A stretch of DNA of 64,000 nucleotides from Hyphomicrobium sp. (GCF_009026145.1 NZ_WBUE01000002.1:124001-188000), one strand, 5' to 3'. Counted from the first letter of the stretch, positions 1 through 8,652 are shown. Program-made: numbers and translations. Notes: a model not told the origin generated them from the letters alone.

Positions 1-977
1 AGCAACGTGCCGCCAAGGCAATATCCGACAGCGTGAGTCGGCCGGCCGGGGACGATTACCGAGACAACCTCGAGCGCGGCCATCATGCCGAGCCGCCGGT
101 AGTCGTCCATGCCGAGGTCGCGATCCTCGCCGGTCGGGTTCTTCCAGGAGAGGACAAAAACGGTATGGCCGTGGTCCACCAGGTACTTCACCAGCGAGTT
201 CACTGGCGACAGGTCAAGGATGTAGTACTTCATGATCCAGGCCGGCACGATCAAAACCGGCTCCCGATAGACGCTGTCCGTCACGGGCGCGTACTGAATG
301 AGTTCCATCAGCCGGTTGCGCGCGACAACCTTGCCCGGAGTGACGGCAACGTCGCGTCCAACCTGAAATGCGTCTGCACCGAAGGGCTTCCTGCCTTCGA
401 CAAGGCGCCGCTGATCCTCCCAAAAGTTGATGGCGCCACGCACGAGATTCATTCCAGCTTGTCGAAACGTGATCTCGAGCACCTCAGGATTTGTCAGCAG
501 GAAATTCGCCGGTGAGACCACGTCAAGTATCTGACGCGCGATGAAAGACGCGATGTCCTCGTGATGCGCGGAAACGCCCCTAACGTCAGTCGTCGCGCGA
601 TGCCACCACTGCTGTGTGAGCAGGAAACCCTGTGAGATAGCGTTGAACGGCCAGCGGTGCCATGCATCACCCACGAAGCGCTTGTCATTCGCAGCCAGCT
701 CTACACAGGCCTCGCAGTCGGGATCGATCAAGGCCTTGGGGCAGTACTCAAGAAAATGCATCCAATTGTGAGCTGCGGCCTCTGCGAGTTCGATCTGTTT
801 GTCTGGCGAGAAGAGCAGGTGCTGCGTCCAATCGGTGTAAGCCTGGATCAGGGCAGCGGGCGACACACCCATGGTCAGGCGTGCAATGGCTCCGTGCAGG
901 GGGCGATCGAGCGAGAAGCGCAGCCGCTCCCTAGCCTCCGGGGGCTGCCCTTCGTTCGCTGGTGTTAGCTCTTGCAT
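1..977 (-). CDS. phaC: Poly(3-hydroxyalkanoate) synthase, partial (C-terminus beyond window)
   Basis: This is a PHA polymerase, which joins hydroxyacyl-CoA units into storage polyester on cytoplasmic granules. The reading frame starts at ATG 977 and runs off the left edge, leaving about 325 residues. The N-terminal PhaC domain is recognisable (FWEDQRRLVEGRKPF, then VARNRLMELIQYAP, then PVLIVPAWIMKYYILDLSP). The window ends just after the lipase-box motif GYCLGG, whose Cys is the catalytic nucleophile in the family. The start lies 4 bases after the stop of the phosphotransacylase gene, so the two are co-transcribed. The His and Asp of the catalytic triad lie outside the window and cannot be checked. 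Confidence 0.93.
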   Translation of the reverse strand, partial: MQELTPANEGQPPEARERLRFSLDRPLHGAIARLTMGVSPAALIQAYTDWTQHLLFSPDKQIELAEAAAHNWMHFLEYCPKALIDPDCEACVELAANDKRFVGDAWHRWPFNAISQGFLLTQQWWHRATTDVRGVSAHHEDIASFIARQILDVVSPANFLLTNPEVLEITFRQAGMNLVRGAINFWEDQRRLVEGRKPFGADAFQVGRDVAVTPGKVVARNRLMELIQYAPVTDSVYREPVLIVPAWIMKYYILDLSPVNSLVKYLVDHGHTVFVLSWKNPTGEDRDLGMDDYRRLGMMAALEVVSVIVPGRPTHAVGYCLGGTL

Positions 978-981
978 AGCG

Positions 982-1989
982 TTAGGCCGTCAGAGGATGG
1001 CAAGCCGACTCGGGCTGCGGCGCGCATTGAAGCGTCGGCTCCACAGGAGCGGGCTTTGAAACGACGAGGTTGGCAGTCCGGTCATGGATCAGGGCGGCCA
1101 GCGCCAAGGCGGCGAGCCGCGCCGGCGCGGGATCGGAGCGCGAGCTCAAGACGACGGGCGCGGATAACCCGAGGACGATGCCGGCTGGGATGGCATCGGC
1201 GAGGTACTCCAGGTTTTTCGCGAGGATGTTGCCAGAGACAAGATCGGGCACGAGGAGGATGTCGCAGTCCCCGGCCACCTTGGACGCGATGCCCTTTTCT
1301 TTCGCGGCCCTGAGCGAGATCGCATTGTCGAACGCGAGTGGGCCGTCCACGATGGCTGCGGTGATCTGGCCGCGTTGCGCCATGAGCGTTAGGCACGCGG
1401 CATCAATCGTGGACGCAATAGCGGGATTAACCGTTTCGACGGCAGATAGGACAGCGACTTTGGGCGTCTCCACGCCGAGCAGATGACAGAGCTCGATGGC
1501 GTTCTGAAGAATCTGCGTCTTCGCGTTGAGGTCGGGCGCGATGTTGATCGCGGCATCAGTGATAATGAGCAGCTTTGAATATGAGGGTATGTCGCACAAG
1601 AAGGCGTGGCTCACCCGCCGTCCCGGAACGCGCAGGCCATGCTCGGCATCGAGAAGCGCGTGCATCAAGGCGTCGGTATGAATAAGCCCCTTCATCAGGA
1701 CGTCGGCCTTTCCCTCACGAACGAGCCTGACGCCCGCGGCGGCCGCCGCGGTGTCGCTGGTGGTTTCAACGAAATTCTCCGTCGCGACTTCGATGGCGGC
1801 CGAAGCCCTGAGATCGCGGATGGGTTTTGCCTCGCCGATGAGGATTGGCTCGACAAAGCCGAGATCGACGGCGTCATGGAGCGTATCGAGCAGCACTTTC
1901 TGCGCCGCGTTCACGACGGCGACCCGAATGGGATTCAATCCCTCGGCCTGATCGATGAGCTTTTGAAGCTTGCTCGCTTGGCGTCCCAT
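982..1989 (-). CDS. Phosphate acetyl/butyryltransferase (Ptb-like)
   Basis: A 335-residue protein of the phosphate acetyl/butyryltransferase family, which moves an acyl group between CoA and phosphate. Family stretches include ADVLMKGLIHTDALMHALLD near residue 95 and VSHAFLCDIPSYSKLLIITDAAINIAP in the middle, followed by GITSK/GNILAKNL-type segments. The length fits the short Ptb type, not the long multidomain Pta. It sits 4 bases downstream of acetate kinase. The pair would interconvert acyl-CoA, acyl phosphate and ATP and so links the acetyl-phosphate pool to the adjacent PHA synthase. Whether acetyl-CoA or butyryl-CoA is preferred cannot be read from the sequence. Confidence 0.88.
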   Translation of the reverse strand: MGRQASKLQKLIDQAEGLNPIRVAVVNAAQKVLLDTLHDAVDLGFVEPILIGEAKPIRDLRASAAIEVATENFVETTSDTAAAAAGVRLVREGKADVLMKGLIHTDALMHALLDAEHGLRVPGRRVSHAFLCDIPSYSKLLIITDAAINIAPDLNAKTQILQNAIELCHLLGVETPKVAVLSAVETVNPAIASTIDAACLTLMAQRGQITAAIVDGPLAFDNAISLRAAKEKGIASKVAGDCDILLVPDLVSGNILAKNLEYLADAIPAGIVLGLSAPVVLSSRSDPAPARLAALALAALIHDRTANLVVSKPAPVEPTLQCAPQPESACHPLTA

Positions 1990-1993
1990 GGTG

Positions 1994-3217
1994 TCACGCC
2001 CCCGCTTGCGCCAGCTGACGAGCGCACAGGTGTATGACGTGACGCGCGATCATCACCTCCTCATCGGAATGCACAGCCTGCACCGTCACGGCTGCCCCAG
2101 AAGGGGAGATGGTCATATCTCCCGCCAGATTGGTCTTGCGATCGAGGGTTATGCCGAGATAGGCAAGACCGTCGCAGATGCGCGCGCGGATTTCGGGGGC
2201 ATTGGCACCAATGCCGCCCGTGAAGACCAGACGGTCAAGGCCCCCCAGTGCGGCCGTCAGCGCTGCAAGATGCTGTCGTGCGCGATAGCAGAAGAGATCA
2301 ATTGCCTCCGCCGCTGCCGGATTGTCGTCTTGACTCAACAGCTGGCGCATGTCGCTCGACGCGCCAGAGACGCCGAGGAGTCCGGAGCGCTCATAAAGCA
2401 GCTTCTGCACTGCTTCAGCGCTCATGCCCTTTTCCATCAGCAGGTAGAGGAGTACCCCCGGGTCCAGATCGCCGGAGCGCGTGCCCATCATCAGGCCCGC
2501 GAGCGTGCTGAAGCCCATGGTGGTTTCGACACTCCGGCCATCCTTGAGCGCACACATGGACGCGCCGTTTCCGAGATGGGCAACGAGGATACGCTCACGC
2601 GCAACATTCACGCCGTCCTTACGGAGTGCATCGACGATGTATTCGTACGACAGACCGTGGAAGCCATAGCGCCGGATTGCTTGGTCTTGAAACTCCCGCG
2701 GCAGGGTTGTCAGCCTGGCGAGACGGGGCAGGCTGTGGTGGAAGGCCGTATCGAAGCAGGCAACCTGTGGCAGGTCCGGCTGCAGCTCCCGAATGGCGGC
2801 TATTCCGGCGAGGTTGTGCGGCAGATGGAGGGGCGCAAGCGGGACGAGGAGCTGCAGCCGCACTTCCAGCTCTTTCGTCACCGGCAATGGGCAATCACAA
2901 TTCGCACCGCCGTGAACGATCCGGTGGCCGACAGCGCTAAGCGTCCGGGCGCCGAGTTGCTCCCCTAAGGTCTTGATCAGGAGAAAGAGCGCCGCCTTGT
3001 GATTCACGATCGAGGATGGTTGGTCAAAAAGTACCTTGCCGGTCTCATCCCTGACTTCGAAGCGGCCGCCCACAAGCCCGATCCTGTCGACGATGCCGGA
3101 AAGGAGGCGCGGCATTGTCGGATCCGTCGCAAAGACGGCGAACTTAACGCTGGACGAACCGGAATTGATGACCAAGACGGCACTGCCTGGTGCTTGTAGT
3201 GTTTGCGGGGTCGCCAT
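1994..3217 (-). CDS. ackA: Acetate kinase
   Basis: Acetate kinase makes ATP from acetyl phosphate and ADP in the cytoplasm. The N-terminal ASKHA signature VLVINSGSSSVKFAVF, the AVGHRIVHGG motif, the AHLGNGASMCAL phosphate-binding loop and the FTGGIGANAPEIR adenosine motif are all present. The ATG at 3217 is preferred (407 aa) because AGAGG stands 7 bases upstream. The same frame opens further upstream at TTG 3250 and ATG 3241, but without a comparable ribosome site. The usual length is about 400 aa. It lies between a small membrane-protein gene and the phosphotransacylase, and it is the natural consumer of acetyl phosphate from the phosphoketolase-family enzyme at 14882. Confidence 0.95.
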   Translation of the reverse strand: MATPQTLQAPGSAVLVINSGSSSVKFAVFATDPTMPRLLSGIVDRIGLVGGRFEVRDETGKVLFDQPSSIVNHKAALFLLIKTLGEQLGARTLSAVGHRIVHGGANCDCPLPVTKELEVRLQLLVPLAPLHLPHNLAGIAAIRELQPDLPQVACFDTAFHHSLPRLARLTTLPREFQDQAIRRYGFHGLSYEYIVDALRKDGVNVARERILVAHLGNGASMCALKDGRSVETTMGFSTLAGLMMGTRSGDLDPGVLLYLLMEKGMSAEAVQKLLYERSGLLGVSGASSDMRQLLSQDDNPAAAEAIDLFCYRARQHLAALTAALGGLDRLVFTGGIGANAPEIRARICDGLAYLGITLDRKTNLAGDMTISPSGAAVTVQAVHSDEEVMIARHVIHLCARQLAQAGA

Positions 3218-3252
3218 GCCTACACCTCTGTTTGATCCCATGACACTCAAGC

Positions 3253-3411
3253 TCAGCCGCTAGGAGAATGAATGACACCCAAGTAGACGGCCGCGACTGC
3301 GAAGATCACCGCGAGGATTGCAGCGGCGACGAAACCGATTCTTTTGAGAGAACTCCTGCCGTGCGCTGTCTGGAGCCGCTCTATCAGCGTCTGGTACACG
3401 CGCTCAGTCAT
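3253..3411 (-). CDS. Small single-span membrane protein (52 aa)
   Basis: A short gene with a strong ribosome site (AGGAGG, 6 bases before ATG 3411). The product has a charged N-terminal part (MTERVYQTLIERLQ) followed by one hydrophobic helix (IGFVAAAILAVIFAVAAVYLG) and a short tail. No family was recognised. Its stop is about 35 bases before the ackA start, so it belongs to the same leftward operon. Function unknown; the layout suits a small inner-membrane regulator or subunit. Confidence 0.6.
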   Translation of the reverse strand: MTERVYQTLIERLQTAHGRSSLKRIGFVAAAILAVIFAVAAVYLGVIHSPSG

Positions 3412-3482
3412 GGTAAGCCTCCTGTCAGCATTGAATGGGCCCGCATCAGAGACTTGCGTTCTCGCACCGCCGCATCGTGGCG

Positions 3483-4163
3483 TTACATCATGCAGCCCAT
3501 CGAAGTGAGAAGCTCATCCGCTCTCTTCTTCTGATCGGGCGCCAATGCAGCATAGAGTGCCGCCAGCGGCGGTTTGATAACCTGGAGCGCCTTGACCCGC
3601 GCTTCCATTGCCGTGAGGTGCATCTCGAGCCGCTCGACCGGAGTCATATCCGACACGCGGCCATTCATTGTCTGCCGCATATCATGCATGCCTTGAAGAT
3701 TGACCCTCAACGCATCGGCGTAGGCATCCCAGAGATCCTTCTGCGCGTCGGTGACGGCAAGCTCGGCCTTGAGAAAGGCTATGCGGCCCTCAGCGAATGA
3801 GGGCATGTCTTCGCCCCGCATCATGCCTCCCATCATGGGGCAATTCCCGGCCATCAGTCCCGCCATTGGGCCGACGCCTCGCATCATGTGCCACTGGGCG
3901 TCGGGCGTCGCCATGCCGCCACCCATCATCTTGCCGTGCATCTCCTGCATCATCTTCATCATGGGCATGTCCTTGCCGCCCATCATGCCCATGCCCTCTT
4001 TCTGCATCGGAGCAGTGCTCTCAGGTTGAGCCTGCGGCGCCGGCGCGGCGGGTGCCGTCTCCCCCCCAGGGTGGTGGCCTTGAGCGGATGCCCCGGTGGT
4101 CACGAGGAGCATCAGAGTCGCGGCCGCCATCGTGTTCGTTAAGAGCTTCATCACCTGCATCAT
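3483..4163 (-). CDS. Met-rich periplasmic Spy/CpxP-like (LTXXQ) protein
   Basis: A 226-residue exported protein. A signal peptide (MKLLTNTMAAATLMLLVTTGASA) is followed by a Pro/Ala/Gln linker, a long Met/Gly/His-rich stretch (MQKEGMGMMGGKDMPMMKMM and further MM/HMM/MMGGMM clusters, about residues 55-130) and a helical Spy-like C-terminal half ending in an LTXXQ-like segment (LAPDQKKRADELL). Spy/CpxP proteins are periplasmic chaperones and envelope-stress sensors. Met-rich tracts of this kind bind Cu(I) or Ag(I), so a copper-buffering role is inferred. The second ATG of the ATG-GAC-ATG-ATG cluster (4163) has the better spacing (7) from AGGAG; the frame is open upstream but without a ribosome site. 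Confidence 0.8.
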   Translation of the reverse strand: MMQVMKLLTNTMAAATLMLLVTTGASAQGHHPGGETAPAAPAPQAQPESTAPMQKEGMGMMGGKDMPMMKMMQEMHGKMMGGGMATPDAQWHMMRGVGPMAGLMAGNCPMMGGMMRGEDMPSFAEGRIAFLKAELAVTDAQKDLWDAYADALRVNLQGMHDMRQTMNGRVSDMTPVERLEMHLTAMEARVKALQVIKPPLAALYAALAPDQKKRADELLTSMGCMM

Positions 4164-4194
4164 GTCCATTCTCCTGGTGTGTGAGGAGCGCCAG

Positions 4195-4398
4195 CTACTT
4201 GCTCGCCTTATCGCTCCCGCAACAGCACGAGCTGTCGCCCGAGTGATGCGAGTGCTCGCGCTTGGAAGCTCCTTGCGGATTGGCTTGCTCCTGCGCGGCC
4301 GGCTGCGCCTTCTCGGCATTTGCATGGCTCTCGCCGCAACAGCCGTGCTTCTTTGGCTCCGCTGAGGGGTGTTCGTGCGTGTGAGTGGTCTTCGACAT
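4195..4398 (-). CDS. Small Cys/His-rich metal-binding protein (67 aa)
   Basis: A 67-residue soluble protein with no signal peptide. It contains His pairs at the N-terminus (THTHEH), a GCCGES motif near residue 20, an Ala/Gln-rich linker, and a C-terminal EHSHHSGDSSCCCGSDK block. Clustered CC and CCC with His suggest a metallothionein-like cytosolic metal buffer; this is inference from composition. The ATG at 4398 follows AGGAG (about 8 bases upstream). It sits between the Spy-like and DUF2933 genes in the leftward operon under the CueR-type promoter. Confidence 0.68.
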   Translation of the reverse strand: MSKTTHTHEHPSAEPKKHGCCGESHANAEKAQPAAQEQANPQGASKREHSHHSGDSSCCCGSDKASK

Positions 4399-4441
4399 AT
4401 CGCTTCTCCTCATGCTCAAGATCTGAATTTCGATACTGGCA

Positions 4442-4687
4442 TCAGCACCCATGCCGATGCCGTTGACTCTCCTGCGCAGGGGCTGTGCCGCCGTGTGCGC
4501 CGTGGGGCGTTGCGGCCACTGTCGCTGGCTGCTCTGCCCCTTCGCGGGACGCTTCCGGATCGCGCCGGTCACGCCCATGACCGCCATGTCCCCGGCCGTG
4601 CCCATGGCCGCCATGGCCGAACATGTGCAGCGCGAGAAACCCGAGGGCGAAGACGATCCAAATCCAATTGTTTCCAAGCCATTCCAT
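4442..4687 (-). CDS. DUF2933-like small membrane protein with His-rich tail
   Basis: An 81-residue protein: one N-terminal transmembrane helix (WLGNNWIWIVFALGFLALHMFG) followed by a His/Gly-rich stretch (HGGHGHGRGHGGHG) and a polar tail rich in His and Arg. The N-terminal half resembles DUF2933 proteins, which recur in heavy-metal resistance clusters. It probably presents a His-rich metal-binding segment at the membrane. It lies about 60 bases downstream of cfa and just upstream of the Cys/His-rich small gene, in the same leftward transcription unit. Confidence 0.7.
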   Translation of the reverse strand: MEWLGNNWIWIVFALGFLALHMFGHGGHGHGRGHGGHGRDRRDPEASREGAEQPATVAATPHGAHGGTAPAQESQRHRHGC

Positions 4688-4748
4688 CGTTCTGTTCCTT
4701 CTCTTCGACTAAATCGCCTCATCCGCTTCGCTTCGACGTCGGGCCTGC

Positions 4749-6002
4749 TCACTCTGCGGCGATCTTCAGGCTCGCTTCACAACCCTCCTTAGCTTTGAGC
4801 GCCGCCTCCCGCTCCGCGAGGTAGTCGCGCGTGAGGGGCACCGCGTCCTGACGCTTGGCCAGCTGGATTTGAAAGACCATCAGCCCGCAGTGGCGGAAGG
4901 CGCATTCGCAGGCGGCGAGGTAAAACTCCCACATGCGGCAGAAGCGCTCGTCATAGAGCAATTTCGCCTCCCCGCGCCGAGCAAGAAAGCGCTCGCGCCA
5001 CGCCCGCAGTGTCTCCGCATAGTGGAGGCGCAGGATCTCGATGTCGGTGACGACGAGGCCCGCGCGCTCAATTGCCGGTAAGACCTCGGAAAGCGCGGGG
5101 ACATACCCACCAGGGAAGATGTATTTCGCGATCCAGGGATTGCAGGCACCGGGGCCGTCCACGCAGCCGATGGAGTGGAGCAGCATGACCCCGTCGTCGG
5201 CTAGGAGGTCCGCCGCCTTATTGAAGAACGCGCCGTAGTAGCCGACCCCCACGTGTTCGAACATGCCGACGGATACGATGCGGTCGAAGGATTCCGAGAC
5301 TGCTCGGTAGTCCTGCAGGCGGAACCTGGCACTTGACGCGACACCCCGCTCGCGAGCGCGCGCGTTGGCAATTCCGAGCTGCTCCTCGGACAGGGTGACA
5401 CCTGTAACGTCGGCCCCACAGTAGTCCGCAAGATAGAGCGCAAGGCCGCCCCATCCGCAGCCGATATCGAGAACACGCTGGCCCGGCTCAATGAGGAGCT
5501 TGGCGGCGATGTGGCGTTTCTTGGCGAGCTGGGCTTCCGCCAGGCTCTGGTCTGGCCGCTCGAAATAGGCGCAGGAGTACTGGCGATCGGGATCGAGGAA
5601 CAGGTCGTAGAGGCGCCCGTCGAGGTCGTAGTGGTGCGCGACATTGCGCCTGGCGCGCCACGCACTGTTGTGCTGCTGGAGACGGCGGAAGGTGGTGCGA
5701 AGCCGGGTACGGGCTTTGGCTATTGGGTGCGGCTCGCGCAATTTGAGGTTCGAGGCCGCAAGAGAAAGCACATCATAGATCGAGCCCTGCGTGACGGCGA
5801 GGCGCCGCTCCATGAAGAGCTCGCCGAACGCGAGCGCGGGATTGAGGACGAGCTGGCGGGCTGCGCGATTGTCGGCAAAGCGAATGGCCAGTGGACTGCC
5901 GGTTCCGTCGCCCACAACGAAACGCGCACCGGTCGCCGTCTCGACCTCCAAGGTCCCGTGTTGCACAACCTGCTTGAGAAAGGCGCGAAGAAGGCGAGCC
6001 AT
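4749..6002 (-). CDS. cfa: Cyclopropane-fatty-acyl-phospholipid synthase
   Basis: A 417-residue SAM-dependent enzyme that adds a methylene bridge to double bonds of membrane phospholipid acyl chains. Visible family motifs are YSCAYF near residue 142, the SAM-binding LDIGCGWGGLALYLA near 178, VSVGMFEHVG (substrate and bicarbonate region), and YIFPGGYVPALSE near 290. Length agrees with the family. It follows the DUF3141 gene with a 1-base gap (6004/6002), so translation is probably coupled. Cyclopropanation protects membranes against acid, solvent and metal stress, which fits its place in an operon with a metal-type promoter. Confidence 0.94.
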   Translation of the reverse strand: MARLLRAFLKQVVQHGTLEVETATGARFVVGDGTGSPLAIRFADNRAARQLVLNPALAFGELFMERRLAVTQGSIYDVLSLAASNLKLREPHPIAKARTRLRTTFRRLQQHNSAWRARRNVAHHYDLDGRLYDLFLDPDRQYSCAYFERPDQSLAEAQLAKKRHIAAKLLIEPGQRVLDIGCGWGGLALYLADYCGADVTGVTLSEEQLGIANARARERGVASSARFRLQDYRAVSESFDRIVSVGMFEHVGVGYYGAFFNKAADLLADDGVMLLHSIGCVDGPGACNPWIAKYIFPGGYVPALSEVLPAIERAGLVVTDIEILRLHYAETLRAWRERFLARRGEAKLLYDERFCRMWEFYLAACECAFRHCGLMVFQIQLAKRQDAVPLTRDYLAEREAALKAKEGCEASLKIAAE

Positions 6003-6003
6003 G

Positions 6004-7824
6004 TCACTCTCCGTAGATGGTCGTGAAGGTGCGCTCTTGAGCTGCGTCGCGGAGCCGACGCGCCGTCTCCCAAAAGGCAGAGATGTGGGCGATGAGCTGC
6101 CGCTCCTGCGCCATGAGCGGATGGTCGTCCGCCATCGGATGGCGCCCCTTGGCTACGGCGTCGGCGAGGACCTCGAAAGCTCTCATCCATGGATTGAAGC
6201 TCTCCGACCAGAGATAGGTCTTCATGCGCATCGGGTGCAGCCACTGCATGGAGAGTGCGAGCCACGGGTTGGCAATCGCCTTCACCCACGGGCTCATGAA
6301 CGTGCGATAGAGCGCCTCGTTGAACTCCGAGACGTTGCGCACGTTCTCGAAGGACTTGCGCGGATAGTCGAAGTGCAAGTCCTCGACCTTGCGCGGCTCG
6401 AAGCGCACCGAGTACTGGTCGCGCGCGCAATCCGGGTCGCCGGTCGGATTGTCGATCTTCATCTCGTAGAGCCCCGGAGCGAGCGCCTCGATGTCGGGGA
6501 GATTTTCAAGAATCGCGCGGTGCTCGAAGCGGACGACATTGGCCGAGACAAAGATGCCGAGATGCCCGATGCGCGGGTTGGTCAAATAGATGATGCGCTG
6601 CCCTGCCTGCTTGAGGGCCTCGGTGCTCTTGTAGACGGCCGGAACCCAGCCGAGCGCCTGGTGCGGCGGGGTGATGTTGTCGCCGTAGGACGCGAAGACG
6701 ACGAGCGGGCTCTTGATCTTGGTAAGATCGACCGTGCAGTGCTCGTCGATGCGCAGTTGCCCCTGCTCGAGCTTGTTGCCGACGAACAAGTCCTCGACGA
6801 TCGTAACGATCTCTTCGCCGCTCAGGCGGTAGAATCCATTCCACCAGCGCTCGAAGTCGAGGAAGCGATCGCTTTCGCCGTCGATCTTGGTGAAGAGGTT
6901 CGCGTACTTGTCCCAGACCGCGTTTCCGGGCTTCAGGTTCTCGAAATTCTGCACGAGCCAAGCCCCGTCGAAGCGATCCTGGTTGAGATCAGCCAGGAAG
7001 TGCGCCAGCCACACCCCGCCGACGAAACCGCCGAGAACCCGCATCGGGTTAACGCCCGGCTCGCCCTCCCAATAAGACAAGGGCGACCCGTTCAACACTA
7101 CCGGGCCGACCGACCCCGGGCAGTGCGCCGACAGGAGCGTTGCTGCCCAGCCTCCCTGGCAATTGCCGTAGAGCACTGGTGCCTTGCCATCGTGGCGCGC
7201 CGCAACGTCCTCCACGAACCTGCGTAGTGCGGCGAGCACGTCGGACAGCGTCTGATGGGGGTTGGGCTCGGGGAAGAAGACGACAAAATACACGGGGTGG
7301 CCGGTGTGCAGCGCCACGCCGACCTCCGACTCGCGCTTGAAGCCGCCCATACCGGGGCCATGCCCAGCGCGCGGATCGAGGACGATCACGGGCGGCTTTC
7401 CTGGGTCGACGCAATCGTCCCAACAATCCTCACCGACCTCGGTGATGCGCAGAAGCGCGTAGTTCACCGGGCGCTCGAACTGGCGTGCATCGAGCAGCGT
7501 CTCATACTTGAAATTGAGAAGCGGCGGCAGGCCGGCACGCTCGTGGTCGAGCATGTTGTTGGCGCGCCGGCGCAACGTGTCGAAGAAGAGGATTGTGCGC
7601 TCCAGCACATCCCGCTGGTAGACCAGCAAATCGAGGGGTCCGACTTCCAGGGCGTTGCGTAGCGGCGCCGGGAGCTCCTCTTTAGCCGTGGCTTCTTTGC
7701 TTTGCGGCTGCCTCGCGGCGGACCGCCCGGGCTGCATAGGGCGGCTCTTGATGGGCGCCGACAGGACGGGATCGCGCGAGGTCACCAGCGCCTTCGTTGT
7801 CTTCTTCAGCTTGTCTTCCGACAT
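6004..7824 (-). CDS. DUF3141 alpha/beta-hydrolase, PHA-synthase-like
   Basis: A 606-residue DUF3141 protein. The core is an alpha/beta-hydrolase fold related to PHA synthases and depolymerases: PPVIVLDPRAGHGPGMGGFK, then PVYFVVFFPEPNPHQT, then the nucleophile motif LYGNCQGGWAATLL in which Cys stands in a G-x-C-x-G-G box as in PhaC, and later SYGDNITPP with an Asp suited to the triad. The start at 7824 opens the conserved N-terminus (MSEDKLKKTTKALVTS); the same frame is open upstream but would overlap the next gene. Function unproven; a role in PHA or another polyester, next to phaC, is inferred. Confidence 0.85.
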   Translation of the reverse strand: MSEDKLKKTTKALVTSRDPVLSAPIKSRPMQPGRSAARQPQSKEATAKEELPAPLRNALEVGPLDLLVYQRDVLERTILFFDTLRRRANNMLDHERAGLPPLLNFKYETLLDARQFERPVNYALLRITEVGEDCWDDCVDPGKPPVIVLDPRAGHGPGMGGFKRESEVGVALHTGHPVYFVVFFPEPNPHQTLSDVLAALRRFVEDVAARHDGKAPVLYGNCQGGWAATLLSAHCPGSVGPVVLNGSPLSYWEGEPGVNPMRVLGGFVGGVWLAHFLADLNQDRFDGAWLVQNFENLKPGNAVWDKYANLFTKIDGESDRFLDFERWWNGFYRLSGEEIVTIVEDLFVGNKLEQGQLRIDEHCTVDLTKIKSPLVVFASYGDNITPPHQALGWVPAVYKSTEALKQAGQRIIYLTNPRIGHLGIFVSANVVRFEHRAILENLPDIEALAPGLYEMKIDNPTGDPDCARDQYSVRFEPRKVEDLHFDYPRKSFENVRNVSEFNEALYRTFMSPWVKAIANPWLALSMQWLHPMRMKTYLWSESFNPWMRAFEVLADAVAKGRHPMADDHPLMAQERQLIAHISAFWETARRLRDAAQERTFTTIYGE

Positions 7825-7837
7825 GACGCCAATTCCC

Positions 7838-8125
7838 CTATCCGCGGCGAGCGGCAAAGAAGTTGAACAGAGCGCCGAAGACGACGGCCACATACCAGCC
7901 GTAGACCAGGCTCTCGACGAGACCGAGAAGCATTCCAAACGCAGTCCAATCGAAGCCAGGAAAGAATTGGAGCCACGGCAGGTGCATGCGCACATCCGGT
8001 AAAACGAGGCCGAGCGCGATGCAGATAAGATAGGAAATGGCGAAGAACGTGCTCAGGCTCAGCCCGAACGCAATGATCGGAATTTCCGCTTCTCGGGCCG
8101 TGGTCGTCTGATATCCGGCTGCCAT
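7838..8125 (-). CDS. DUF5676 membrane protein, copy 1
   Basis: A 95-residue protein with two or three transmembrane helices (IIAFGLSLSTFFAISYLICIALGL and GLVESLVYGWYVAVVFGALFNFF), of the DUF5676 type. Start 8125 has GAGGA 7 bases upstream; an in-frame ATG at 8161 would nearly touch the preceding gene. Its neighbour at 8162-8476 is a clear paralogue with the same order of motifs (PITALAFSLSAFLAIT, ESLAYGFYSAAVFGVLFN), so the pair arose by tandem duplication. Function unknown; the family is often found next to heavy-metal and small-membrane-protein genes. Confidence 0.78.
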   Translation of the reverse strand: MAAGYQTTTAREAEIPIIAFGLSLSTFFAISYLICIALGLVLPDVRMHLPWLQFFPGFDWTAFGMLLGLVESLVYGWYVAVVFGALFNFFAARRG

Positions 8126-8161
8126 GACACTTTCCTCGATCTGCCTGTTCAAGATTGACAC

Positions 8162-8476
8162 TCAAATGTTCGACATCGCGTGCCCCCTGCTTCGATCATT
8201 CGCGCCGCCCCATCGGCTACGTCTCGTGAAGACGTTGAACAGCACGCCGAACACGGCCGCGCTGTAGAACCCGTAGGCCAGGCTCTCAATAAGGCCATGA
8301 TGGATCCCTGCATCGGTCCAGCCGAAGCGCGGGAAGAATTGGAGCAGCGCGTGCGTCCCAATATTGGGAGCAAGAAAGCCCAGGCCGACGCACAGCAGGA
8401 AGGTGATCGCCAAAAACGCGCTCAGGCTGAAGGCCAAGGCGGTGATCGGAATTTGCGGCGCACTGTCGAGCGTCAT
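8162..8476 (-). CDS. DUF5676 membrane protein, copy 2 (operon leader)
   Basis: A 104-residue paralogue of the gene just downstream, with two hydrophobic segments (ALAFSLSAFLAITFLLCVGLGF and LIESLAYGFYSAAVFGVLFNVF) and a longer, charged C-terminal tail. GAGG stands 7 bases before ATG 8476. It is the first gene of the leftward run, about 230 bases from the MerR-type promoter at 8710-8740, so it would be the first product of that promoter. Function unknown. Confidence 0.78.
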   Translation of the reverse strand: MTLDSAPQIPITALAFSLSAFLAITFLLCVGLGFLAPNIGTHALLQFFPRFGWTDAGIHHGLIESLAYGFYSAAVFGVLFNVFTRRSRWGGANDRSRGHAMSNI

Positions 8477-8594
8477 GTCGTTGCCTCATTCAATCAACCG
8501 GTGCCAACCCCGATGCGGAGAGCAGATTTCGTCTTGGCAAGGCGCTCCTCGGATGCCCTCAAGGAAACTCTGTAGTGAGGTGAGCATCCGACAG

Positions 8595-8608
8595 TTGATT
8601 CTCGTCAA
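8595..8608. promoter_or_regulatory. FNR/FixK-like box
   Basis: TTGAT-TCTC-GTCAA differs at one position from the FNR-family consensus TTGAT-N4-ATCAA and fits the looser TTGA-N6-TCAA form. It lies about 120 bases upstream of the leftward operon. A low-oxygen input would suit acetate kinase, phosphotransacylase and PHA synthase in that operon, but this is inference. Confidence 0.4.
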
Positions 8609-8637
8609 TGGCGGTCCACCCATGAGCCACCTATTTG

Positions 8638-8652
8638 GTAACAGCCTGTAAC
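8638..8652 (+). promoter_or_regulatory. GTAAC-N5-GTAAC direct repeat (site 1)
   Basis: Exact GTAAC-AGCCT-GTAAC, with half-sites 10 bp apart, as expected for an OmpR/PhoB-type response-regulator dimer. It lies between the CueR-like gene (start 8762) and the leftward operon (start 8476). It is one of seven exact copies in the window, all intergenic. Confidence 0.6.

Noticed and set aside
5791..7227. Plus-strand open frame of 478 codons
   Set aside because: It overlaps cfa and the DUF3141 gene in antisense; both minus-strand products are clear families.
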